Below, piece by piece: positions 9,222 through 16,152 of a DNA stretch of 64,000 nucleotides (positions are counted from its first letter, which is position 1; every line of letters starts with the position of its first letter). The position numbers were made by a program, and so were the translations under genes. Under the pieces are notes generated by a model. It saw only the letters and a program-made list of their open reading frames with translations, had not been told where the DNA came from and searched no databases. This DNA is from SAR202 cluster bacterium AC-647-N09_OGT_505m (lineage in GTDB: Bacteria > Chloroflexota > Dehalococcoidia > UBA2985): the NCBI GenBank assembly GCA_009391225.1, contig VEXC01000003.1, positions 4,770 through 68,769 on the forward strand, in the 5' to 3' direction.

Positions 9222-10301
9222 CTAGGGTAAGACTCCGGTTTCCCTAAGCAAATCAACGGTTCCCCTGATATCAGCCAGTTCTTTTGAAGATATATTAGGT
9301 TGATCTATTTCAGAGAATGGTACCAACAGCCTGTTAGTTTTCACACCTTCGACAAGTGGATATTCAAAGGTCTGACCCGCGAAATACTGTTGCGAGACTT
9401 CGGACAGCATAAATTCCAAGAACCTCTGTCCATTATCCTGATTCTTTGAGGCAGACAATATGCCAGCGCCAGCCACCATAACGACTGAGCCCGGGCCACC
9501 AGATCGTGGATGATAATTCCGGGCTGGAAAAGAGTCACCTTCCTCTGAGAGAAATCTGAACAGATAGTAGTGGTTGACAAAACCCACGTCTATTTCGCCG
9601 GTGGCTACCGCAGCCACTTGTGGTGTATTTTTCGGATATATGGTCGGCTTATTTGCCTTAATGCCTTCAATCCAATCCCGCGTCTTGTCGTTTCCCCAAA
9701 TAGCTCTCATAGCGGTTACCATAGTTTGGAAAGAAGCATTGGTAGGCGCCCATCCTATACGGCTTTTCCATTTTGGATCTACGAATCCCCACATATCATT
9801 TGGCAACTCATCGACAGCGATATTTTCAGGATTATATACCACTGTTCGGGCTCGTCCGGAGATTCCAACCCACCTGTTATCTGAAGAACGAGCCCACTCT
9901 GGCACGAGTCCAGTGATATGATTCGGGAGAGTTTCAAACATCTCCTCCACGGCACCCAGACCACCAGGGTCTTGCGCGAAGAACACATCTGCCGGAGTTC
10001 GATTTCCCTCTTCCTGTAGAGTAGTCGCTAGTTCAGCTGTACTAGCGTATTTGACTGAAACGTTAATAGCTGTGGCATCGCCGAATTGTTGAATGATAGG
10101 ATCTAGCAAAGTTTCACCTCTACCCGAGTATATAACGAGATTGCCTGACGGCTTCTCAATCTCAATTGTGTCTTCAGCTACATCTAGGGTAGAGGAATTA
10201 TCGTTAGTGCAGCCCTGAGATAACATGCATAACCCACTAATTAATAACGCAGGCCACCAATAAGACAACCCTGGCATTTTAGTAATAACTAGTATATTCA
10301 A
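9222..10301 (-). CDS. fbpA: Ferric-iron ABC transporter binding lipoprotein
   Basis: This is a class-II periplasmic binding protein that should deliver Fe(III) to the fused permease. It has a hydrophobic leader ending LCMLSQGC, a slightly atypical lipobox, so it is probably a lipoprotein. NHYYLFRF near residue 240 supplies the adjacent Tyr-Tyr pair used for iron in FbpA/FutA proteins. An ATG lies at 10316, but GGGGAGG falls inside those first codons and sits 6 nt before the TTG at 10301, so I choose 10301 (359 residues). An AT-rich palindrome lies about 75 bp upstream. Confidence 0.85.
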   Translation of the reverse strand: MNILVITKMPGLSYWWPALLISGLCMLSQGCTNDNSSTLDVAEDTIEIEKPSGNLVIYSGRGETLLDPIIQQFGDATAINVSVKYASTAELATTLQEEGNRTPADVFFAQDPGGLGAVEEMFETLPNHITGLVPEWARSSDNRWVGISGRARTVVYNPENIAVDELPNDMWGFVDPKWKSRIGWAPTNASFQTMVTAMRAIWGNDKTRDWIEGIKANKPTIYPKNTPQVAAVATGEIDVGFVNHYYLFRFLSEEGDSFPARNYHPRSGGPGSVVMVAGAGILSASKNQDNGQRFLEFMLSEVSQQYFAGQTFEYPLVEGVKTNRLLVPFSEIDQPNISSKELADIRGTVDLLRETGVLP

Positions 10302-10609
10302 CACCTTCCTCCCCATAAACAGGAATTTATGTTTGTGGCCATGCTTATCGCTATAACAACTGCGTATTGAGCCATCTATATATCTATATAGTAAGTCAAC
10401 AACACTCTAAGCATATAGTGGATGAGTTGGTATGCACTAACATGTACTTATATCATACACAGTTCATACAGGTCAAGCCAGACTTCTTAATGAACCGTGG
10501 TCTTCCCAGACAATAATCTAGAGACCCCTATACGTGAGGAGCTTGCGCAACACAAAATGCCAACGACTAGAGGGAATCTCAAGACACAGGACTAACTAGA
10601 TGCTCATGA
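10302..10609. promoter_or_regulatory. Upstream region of fbpABC with an AT-rich palindrome
   Basis: The 16-bp palindrome CTATATATCTATATAG (10376-10391; 7-bp arms with a 2-base centre) lies about 75 bp from the fbpA start. Its size and position fit an operator for a metal-responsive repressor, and a DtxR-family regulator is encoded at 13801. It is not the known IdeR/DtxR consensus, so the link is inference. No clear -35/-10 pair could be fixed. Confidence 0.35.
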
Positions 10610-10672
10610 TTGCTTAGGAGTGCGCCGTGCCCAGACCTATGACGGATTATAATGGTGAGAGGGTTCTATCGC
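10610..10672 (+). repeat. TTATAAT-core dispersed repeat, copy 4
   Basis: It contains TATGACGGATTATAATGG then TGAGAGGGTTCTATCGCC. It ends about 80 bp upstream of the gene at 10754 and points at it. Confidence 0.6.
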
Positions 10673-10753
10673 CTAATCAGCCTACCACCAGGCTATCTGT
10701 GAGAGCGTCATGGTATCCCAGGCACACACTTGCTAAAGGAGGATTAGTGTTGC

Positions 10754-11335
10754 ATGCGTGAAATGTTTAGAGATAAATCAAGAGACGAGATGGCTGAAAA
10801 CCTGAATTCCTCCGGCGTGAAAGCAGAGATGGCTGACCGGGGGAGAGCTGAGGAGGGAATAAGATCTGGGTCTACCTTGCTAAGACCATTTGGCCAACAG
10901 TCCCTTGGGTTGATAGACATACTAGACGGTGGCCCCATTAGGTGGGTCAATGTCGTGAGGATAACGCGTGGGGACAGCAATAGCGGCCCAAGATATCGAG
11001 CGGTTCTTGGTATACCAGACGAAAGCATCCCCATGAATCACAAACAGCTCAAGATCAAGACAGTACGTAGGAAGTCGTTCCCGGTATTTGGACAAGTAAC
11101 CGACGTGTACTGGGAAGGCAAAGGTAATCTTCAGCCGTTAGTTAAGGTATTTTCCGATGACGTAGACATAGACAACGCTGTGGCAGACCTGGGCAACATG
11201 TCAGTTTATACTCATCCCAACAAATTCCAGGGGTGGACATTGGAACTTGGTAAGATGTTTGTGCCAACAGAATCACGGTGGGCAACCTTTCAAAAGATTG
11301 CTAATTATCTCCTCTCATCATCGCGTAGCTCATAA
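10754..11335 (+). CDS. Hypothetical soluble protein
   Basis: I do not recognise this 193-residue protein. The first 40 residues are charged and low in complexity (MREMFRDKSRDEMAENL), the rest looks globular with many beta-like stretches (RWVNVVRITRG, RYRAVLGIPD, FPVFGQVTDVYWEG, LQPLVKVFSDDVDID). There is no signal peptide or membrane segment and no Cys/His cluster. AAAGGAGG precedes the ATG by 11 nt. It stands alone between the iron transporter and the first OFA-like carrier, with a TTATAAT repeat upstream and a GGGGATTAGGT repeat and tRNA-like repeat downstream, so it may be cargo of a repeat-bounded segment. Confidence 0.55.
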   Translation: MREMFRDKSRDEMAENLNSSGVKAEMADRGRAEEGIRSGSTLLRPFGQQSLGLIDILDGGPIRWVNVVRITRGDSNSGPRYRAVLGIPDESIPMNHKQLKIKTVRRKSFPVFGQVTDVYWEGKGNLQPLVKVFSDDVDIDNAVADLGNMSVYTHPNKFQGWTLELGKMFVPTESRWATFQKIANYLLSSSRSS

Positions 11336-11446
11336 AATATTCTATGCTACTGAAATTATGCCTATGGAAACTAACCCCACGCCAAGAAATGCTACCTTCA
11401 CTCTACCGAGAGATTGTCAGCATTATCTCCCTCCTACTTCACAACA

Positions 11447-11519
11447 ACCTTATAAGCCCTAATAGCATCCTCAGATGGAACCGAACGGCTAGGAGTCCCA
11501 TGGGGGATTAGGTATAACG
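11447..11519 (+). repeat. GGGGATTAGGT dispersed repeat, long copy B
   Basis: Order of blocks: CCTTATAAGCCCTAATAGC, CAGATGGAACCGAAC, GGCTAGGAGTCCC, ATGGGGGATTAGGTATAAC. It matches 5340-5410 (opposite strand) along its whole length. Shorter matches lie at 14640, 18489, 18547 and possibly 22489. CCCATGGG inside it is a perfect palindrome. Confidence 0.7.
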
Positions 11520-11647
11520 GAGGCAACGCAGAAGCGATTGTTGGAGAGTTAGTAACCAAATGTCAATTAACAGTTGTTCACACGAGTGTACAGTTCAGAT
11601 ATAAATAGCTTCGATGGCACACAGTGAGCCACACGTGGGAACAATCG

Positions 11648-11719
11648 AGCTACATTTTCACACGCAAGAAGTGAGTGGTTCGAGTCCACTATCGCCTACC
11701 GTTGTTTTAGGCACAAGAA
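11648..11719 (+). repeat. tRNA 3'-end-like repeat, copy 2
   Basis: AGC...ATTTT, ACACGCAAG, a T-arm (AGTGG, TTCGAGT, CCACT), acceptor strand ATCGCCT and ACCG, then GTTGTTTTAGGCACAAGAA. T-stem changes relative to copy 1 keep pairing (ACTGG/CCAGT against AGTGG/CCACT), but CCA has become CCG and the 5' half is absent. Confidence 0.7.
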
Positions 11720-11809
11720 CCCCCCTGACCTTATGCCATAAGGCTAATTCTTTTTTCTAATACAGCAATATGTAACAATGTGGCTATTTTACAGGGTCTA
11801 ATGCTATGT

Positions 11810-11868
11810 TGAAGTTAGCAATGACATCCCCTTGACGAGTTATAATGGGATAGGGCTGTATAATCGGT
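11810..11868 (+). repeat. TTATAAT-core dispersed repeat, copy 5
   Basis: GCAAT..CATCCC, then CTTGACGAGTTATAATGGGA, then TAGGG. It aligns with copy 6 (15181-15240) across at least 45 bp. It lies 55-110 bp upstream of the MFS gene at 11923 and on the same strand, where its TATAAT could serve as a -10. Confidence 0.6.
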
Positions 11869-11922
11869 GGGAATCTACAATCTCTGGAAACTGATACGCA
11901 AAAGGGAGAAATTGGGGGCAAA

Positions 11923-13263
11923 ATGAAAGAAGACCATCCTCGACGCATATCACTAAATCCCCTTCGCAATGTCTTCCCAGGCTGGTGGATTGTTACCGCG
12001 TGTGCTGCCATCGGCGCTTACGGGGGTGGCGTCTACTTCTACGGCTTCACCCTCTTCTTCAACCCCCTCAAGGATGAGTTGCAGATCACCAGCGCCCAGA
12101 CCTCCATCGTCTTCTCACTTACGCGCCTAGAAGGTGCCTTTGAAGGTGCTGTGGTGGGGTACCTCATTGACCGCTACGGCGCCCGGATTATCATGAAGGT
12201 TGGAGTTCTCATGGCTGGGATAGGCTTCCTGCTATGGGCAACAGTTGTGGACAGCTACTGGATGTTCATTGTAGTGTATGTGGGCGTTATCGCCCTAGGC
12301 ATCAACGGCGGATTCTTCCATCCGGCCTTGGCGGTGGCCAACAACTGGTTCATCCGCCAGCGCTCCATGGCTATGTCTATCCTCGGGGTAGCGGTAGGCA
12401 TCGGGGGCGCCATTCTGGTGCCCCTCTTGGCCTTCATCATCAATACCCAAGGGTGGCGCACCGCCGCCTTTCTTTCAGGTATCGGCCTTCTCCTATTCAT
12501 CTTCCCCATGACTTTCTTCATCCGGCACAGCCCAGAGTCTGTGGGTCTACTGCCAGATGGGGCGACGGCTAAGGGCCCAGACGAAGCCACATTGAGTAGT
12601 GACACTCGACAAAGCGGGAATGGCCATCAAGAGCAGCATGGCACCGCCCCCATGATGCTTGAGGAGGTCAACTTCACAGTGGGGCAGGCCTTTCGCACCT
12701 CATCAATGTGGATATTCCTGGCGGCCATCACACTACGCTTTACAGCCCACACGGCCATCATGGTTCACCTGTCACCCCTCATGGAGGACCGTGGGATGAG
12801 CACTGTAGCCGCTGGTGGAGCCGTGGGGCTCCTGGTTTTACTCACGATCCCAGGCCGATTGCTCGTGGGATGGTTGGGGGACCGCTATCCCAAGCGCAAG
12901 TTGATGACAGGTTGTCTGTTCATTCAGACCATCTCCTTAATAGTCCTCTACACGGCTACCAGTGTCTTGCAACTGTATCTTTTTATTGCTCTGTGGGCCG
13001 CAGCCTACGGCGCAGGAATCCTGAACTGGGCCATAGTGGGGGACTATTTCGGGCGAGCCCGCTTCGCCACTCTTCGAGGTCTCATGGGATTAGTGTATTC
13101 CTGGGGCGCAATCGTGGGGCCCGTATACGCCGGATGGGTCCACGACACTACAGGGGCCTATAGCTCCGCCATCCTCGTCTTCGCCATCATTACAGGGGCA
13201 GCAATGATTCTTTACTGGTTCTGCTATCCACCCAGAGGGGCACCCGGCAGCACTTCGCCATAG
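11923..13263 (+). CDS. MFS carrier, OFA/monocarboxylate-like
   Basis: The 446-residue protein has 12 predicted helices in two six-helix halves with a soluble loop at about 205-245. It shows the family opening WWIVTACAAIGAYGGGVYF and the MFS loop motif twice: GYLIDRYGARIIMKVG (about 85-100) and GWLGDRYPKRKLMTG (about 310-325). PESVGLLPDG in the middle loop recurs as PESYGFLPDG and PEQYGYIPDG in the other three carriers of the window, so they form one family. Probable substrate: a small organic acid; direction and substrate unknown. A TTATAAT repeat lies just upstream; a reasonable GGGAG precedes the ATG. Confidence 0.85.
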   Translation: MKEDHPRRISLNPLRNVFPGWWIVTACAAIGAYGGGVYFYGFTLFFNPLKDELQITSAQTSIVFSLTRLEGAFEGAVVGYLIDRYGARIIMKVGVLMAGIGFLLWATVVDSYWMFIVVYVGVIALGINGGFFHPALAVANNWFIRQRSMAMSILGVAVGIGGAILVPLLAFIINTQGWRTAAFLSGIGLLLFIFPMTFFIRHSPESVGLLPDGATAKGPDEATLSSDTRQSGNGHQEQHGTAPMMLEEVNFTVGQAFRTSSMWIFLAAITLRFTAHTAIMVHLSPLMEDRGMSTVAAGGAVGLLVLLTIPGRLLVGWLGDRYPKRKLMTGCLFIQTISLIVLYTATSVLQLYLFIALWAAAYGAGILNWAIVGDYFGRARFATLRGLMGLVYSWGAIVGPVYAGWVHDTTGAYSSAILVFAIITGAAMILYWFCYPPRGAPGSTSP

Positions 13264-13290
13264 GAGAGTTCAGAGATATAAAGATACAGC

Positions 13291-13767
13291 CTAGCTTGAG
13301 TCTGACTCAGTAGACGGCTGAGTCTGGAGTTGACTCGCCGGAACAACAACTGGCCTCAGGAAGTAGAAGAGAACCAGGCTCAGGTAAAGTGGGTAAGCCA
13401 CAACTTCCACCAACGATGGATTGCCATTATAGCCTAAGAAGCCATTCAGGAAACCCCCTACTGTGCTCTTCTCATCTAGGAAAGAATTCATATCCCAGAT
13501 GTGCTCAACGAATATGGGCAAATACCCTGCTTCCTGTAACTCGTGAATACCGTTGGCAAGGAGTCCCGCGGCGAAAACAATAAGGGGTATTCCAATGATA
13601 CTGAAGAACTTGCCCAAGTTGATGGAGCGGGTCCCCAAACACAAGAAACACCCAAAGAAAATAGCACCCATCAGCCCCAAGAGGCCACCGATGAAAGTCT
13701 CCGCGGGAAGTGCCCCCCGTCTTGGAAGCGCAGAAGAGGAAAAGCGCCCACATCCTTGACTTGGCTG
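13291..13767 (-). pseudogene. FTR1-type iron permease, C-terminal half only
   Basis: The minus-strand frame after the TGA at 13768 encodes RRGALPAETFIGGLLGL, then membrane helices with SINLGKFFSI, AAGLLANGIHELQEAGYLP and GFLGYNGNPSLVEVVAYPLYL. These are hallmarks of the last part of FTR1/EfeU high-affinity iron permeases. Complete family members are about 270-280 residues with two RExxE iron-binding motifs in the first and fourth helices; both lie in the missing part. No ATG precedes the conserved region; only a TTG exists within it. The break lies about 30 bp from the start of the divergent dtxR-type gene. I interpret this as a 5'-deleted remnant. Confidence 0.75.
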
Positions 13768-13800
13768 TCAGTGGGAGCTATGTTGGGGGCGGGGTAAGTA

Positions 13801-14550
13801 ATGGTCAGAACCAACCGAGATATCAAGACCAAGAGAGAGCCGGCTTCAGTGTCAGTTAAATCAGAGCGCCTGTCTCCGGTGGCAGAGAACTACCTGTTGT
13901 CCCTGTACGTGATGGGAGAAGAGGGACTACGTGCCACCGCCGGCCAACTTGCAGAGCACTTGAGGGGCCTTCCTGCCGGAGAAGGCCTAGGCACCTCTCT
14001 GCCGTCTGTGCTAGGCATGCTACGCAGGATGGCCAGAGAGGGATTGCTGGAGTTGACCCCTAACAAGGAGGTGAGACTAACCTCCAGCGGGGTAGTCCAG
14101 GCTGAGGGAATGGTACGACGGCACAGGCTAGCAGAGAGAATGGTGGTGGACCTGCTGGGTCTAGAACTCCACAAGGCTCACGTGGAAGCACACCGTTTGG
14201 AACATGCAATATCTCCAGATTTGGAATCCCTGATACGTGATAAGTTGGGAAATCCTACAACATGTCCATTCGGAGGCCCTATTCCTGGAAGTGGGTATAT
14301 ACCCTCAGTGGGCCGTAAGCTACTACTAGACCAAGCCAAATCAGGTACAAACTATATAGTTGAACGCGTACCGGAAGAGGATCAGAACTTAATAGTGTTT
14401 CTTGTGGAGAAAAATATCCTGCCGGATAAGGAAATTAAGGTCGTAGAAGCTAGCCCTAGTCGAGGTATAATAACAATCAAAACGGATACTGGCGAAGGGT
14501 CCTTGGGTTACGTTGTAGCTGGGCGTATTTGGGTGAGACTAATCAGCTAA
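13801..14550 (+). CDS. DtxR/MntR-family metal-dependent regulator
   Basis: The 249-residue protein has an N-terminal winged helix (about 20-90: AENYLLSLYVMGEEGL...LGMLRRMAREGLLEL), the metal-binding and dimerisation domain (RHRLAERMVVDLLGLELHKAH then EAHRLEHAISPDLE, about 100-140), NPTTCPFGGPIPG, and a C-terminal FeoA/SH3-like domain (about 175-249). Key ligands of the family (Met/Cys, Glu and His of the H-x-x-x-E-A-H-x-x-E-H block) are present. It should repress iron or manganese uptake genes when metal is plentiful. Iron genes on both sides (fbpABC, the FTR1 remnant) make iron the likely signal. The ATG at 13801 may be preceded by a weak GGGG site. Confidence 0.85.
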   Translation: MVRTNRDIKTKREPASVSVKSERLSPVAENYLLSLYVMGEEGLRATAGQLAEHLRGLPAGEGLGTSLPSVLGMLRRMAREGLLELTPNKEVRLTSSGVVQAEGMVRRHRLAERMVVDLLGLELHKAHVEAHRLEHAISPDLESLIRDKLGNPTTCPFGGPIPGSGYIPSVGRKLLLDQAKSGTNYIVERVPEEDQNLIVFLVEKNILPDKEIKVVEASPSRGIITIKTDTGEGSLGYVVAGRIWVRLIS

Positions 14551-14639
14551 TTAGAGACTCTATTGTGGCAAAAGGCGGGCGACCCCATACGCTGGAACGC
14601 TTTGTCCAGCATGTTATTCTAGAGCAAGTTCATGACGTT

Positions 14640-14672
14640 TAGGGGTCCACCAGGGGATTAGAGATAACCTGG
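14640..14672 (+). repeat. GGGGATTAGGT repeat, short copy
   Basis: TTTAGGGGTCC, CCAGGGGATTAG, AGATAACC aligns with the last 30 bp of the long copies, just upstream of the small gene pair at 14686. Confidence 0.4.
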
Positions 14673-14685
14673 GAGGCATGGGCGC

Positions 14686-14946
14686 ATGTCCCCAGAAGAA
14701 GCGGTTGTTGTGTGGCTAGCACATAGTTTGCACACCATTTGTACACCGACCCAGAGCGACAGGATTGGTAGCATTGCGAGACAAAGCATGGGAGCGGTAA
14801 TGGACTTTGAGTCTATTCCCGACAGATGGATACAACGCCTCCAACTGATTGATACCATCGAGGAAATGGCTCTTGACTTCAATGGATCCATCACAGGACC
14901 AGAAAGGAACAAACTCCACCGAGTTTATGGAAGTATGGCGGAATGA
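14686..14946 (+). CDS. Hypothetical small protein
   Basis: An 86-residue predicted soluble protein with helical composition (MSPEEAVVVWLAHSLHTICTP..., RWIQRLQLIDTIEEMAL). I do not recognise it. Its stop overlaps the start of the next frame as ATGA, the classical coupling arrangement, which supports translation of both. GGGAGG stands upstream of two candidate ATG codons (14677 out of frame, 14686 in frame). Confidence 0.4.
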   Translation: MSPEEAVVVWLAHSLHTICTPTQSDRIGSIARQSMGAVMDFESIPDRWIQRLQLIDTIEEMALDFNGSITGPERNKLHRVYGSMAE

Positions 14947-15161
14947 TCAGGGATTCGTCATATCCCAGATACCGTGTAATTAAGGCTGTCGACATCTTCT
15001 ACGACGGCTTGCTCAAGATTCAACTAATCCAAGACGCTATAACGAATATCGCAGCCGACGTGATTCTCAGCTCGGCCGACACCGAGTTGTCCATTCGTGT
15101 AGGTGTGTTCAAGAGGATAATCGAGCGAGGTGGAATAGAGGAGTACGACCTGAAACAGTAG
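14943..15161 (+). CDS. Hypothetical small protein, coupled to the preceding gene
   Basis: A 72-residue frame starting in ATGA overlap with the gene before it. The sequence (KAVDIFYDGLLKIQLIQDAITNIAADVILSSAD...) looks mostly helical and soluble, and matches no family I know. Both small genes may encode one module, for instance a small two-component regulator or toxin-antitoxin-like pair, but there is no motif to support that. Confidence 0.4.
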   Translation: MIRDSSYPRYRVIKAVDIFYDGLLKIQLIQDAITNIAADVILSSADTELSIRVGVFKRIIERGGIEEYDLKQ

Positions 15162-15180
15162 CTCAAACATAGCCCGCGTC

Positions 15181-15240
15181 TCACATAGCCGCCCCTGCTC
15201 TGCAATATCCCTTTGACGAATTATAATTGGGATAGGGTTC
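15181..15240 (+). repeat. TTATAAT-core dispersed repeat, copy 6
   Basis: CGCCCCTGCTCTGCAATATC, then CTTTGACGAATTATAATTGG, then GATAGGGTTC: the best match to copy 1 (861-919), same length within one base. It lies about 100 bp upstream of the small membrane-protein gene at 15337. Confidence 0.65.
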
Positions 15241-15336
15241 CTCTGTGGAGCAATGAGATGAAGCTAAAGTCCATCCAGAGAGTTGTCAATCCAGACTGGA
15301 GAAGATTCAAAGAGATAGCGGAGGGATGTGCAAATT

Positions 15337-15507
15337 ATGCTTCGCTTCTGGATAATGGTCCTTGCAATAACTGGCATCGCTGTTGCCCTACTAATGCTTA
15401 GTTCCCAACTCATTCAACGTTGGCGCCGACGGATAGTGATACTTTGGGTTGCAGCGGTGTTTGTGACGGTAATACTGGTAGTGGCTGCGGCAATCTATCA
15501 CTGGTAG
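15337..15507 (+). CDS. 56-residue two-helix membrane protein
   Basis: The ATG at 15337 opens a frame of 56 codons: MLRFWIMVLAITGIAVALLM, a basic turn (QRWRRRIV), then a second helix (LWVAAVFVTVILVVAAAIY) and HW. The helix-basic loop-helix pattern with no stops or charged residues in the helices is unlikely by chance. GGAGGG lies 11 nt upstream; a GTG at 15328 is an alternative start. Both termini are predicted outside with the Arg cluster in the cytoplasm. No family is recognised. It is too short for many gene callers. Confidence 0.5.
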   Translation: MLRFWIMVLAITGIAVALLMLSSQLIQRWRRRIVILWVAAVFVTVILVVAAAIYHW

Positions 15508-15672
15508 TGGCTCGCCTGGGCTAGAATCCAAATCCACAAGTTTCCAGTGAGCCCTCTTACATTTCAAGCGAGGAAGCCTAATCATGATGTGTAGAAGACC
15601 ACCAACTCTATGTCATGGGTCATATCATGGGAGGGCCGTAAGGCTAGGAGTTTTCAGGAGGATTAACAAGAA

Positions 15673-15753
15673 ATTAGTGGCACAGTTTACGTTCTAACCA
15701 ATCCTGCCCTGGAAGGGAACATCAAGATTGGCAGGACATTGGAACAGCTTTAG
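15673..15753 (+). pseudogene. T5orf172/GIY-YIG-like domain, N-terminal relic
   Basis: The frame reads SGTVYVLTNPALEGNIKIG then RTLEQL and a TAG. The pattern VYVLTNP...G.IKIGRT is the typical opening of the T5orf172 (MUG113-type) DNA-interacting domain found in phage and mobile-element proteins. AGGAGG lies about 12 nt upstream, but the start position holds ATT instead of ATG and the frame stops after 26 codons, so I interpret it as a dead fragment. The motif match is by eye only. Confidence 0.4.
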
Positions 15754-16025
15754 TGGGACAGCATTATTCTGGGCAGCGTTACGCGATCCAAGTAAAATGC
15801 CTCAGCTGAACCGTACCTGATACGGAAATTGGCTCATTTCTTGCTTTGTCAGGAAGGAGTGAATTTGATGCTGGCATACTCATTCGCACTACGTATATGA
15901 CTGGAAGTTAGGAGTTCCCAACTCTAATTGACTCCAAAGGACAAATGGAACACAGTGCTTGAATACACATTGTAATCTAGCCTGAGCAACGATATGCACG
16001 GTCACAATCACAATATGGTATCATT

Positions 16026-16110
16026 GTCAGCGGAAGTTGCTTAGATTAGATTAACGGATAATATATCTACGTCAGCGGAAGTTGCTTAGATTAACGGATA
16101 ATATATCTAC
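16026..16110 (+). repeat. Tandem duplication of about 40 bp
   Basis: 16026-16070 and 16071-16110 are direct copies of GTCAGCGGAAGTTGCTTAGA...TTAACGGATAATATATCTAC. The first copy has 5 extra bases (GATTA). The duplication is otherwise exact, so it is recent. Confidence 0.9.
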
Positions 16111-16152
16111 TGACAGAACACAACGAGATAAATCTGGAGAGAGCAGGTATCA

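Larger units (their letters stand above)
11336..11922. other. Spacer holding three repeat families
   Basis: This 587-bp gap has no gene. It carries one copy each of the GGGGATTAGGT repeat (11447-11519), the tRNA-like repeat (11648-11719) and the TTATAAT repeat (11810-11868). It is the only spacer in the window with all three. Confidence 0.7.
15508..16152. other. Spacer with a gene relic and a short tandem duplication
   Basis: A 645-bp gap. It contains a fragment resembling a T5orf172/GIY-YIG-like domain (15673-15753) and a 40-45 bp direct duplication (16026-16110). Nothing else is seen. Confidence 0.5.

Noticed and set aside
11833..11848. TTGACG and TATAAT in one TTATAAT repeat as a normal -35/-10 promoter
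   Set aside because: The hexamers are only 3 bp apart, so they cannot be the two boxes of one promoter; TATAAT alone might still be a -10.
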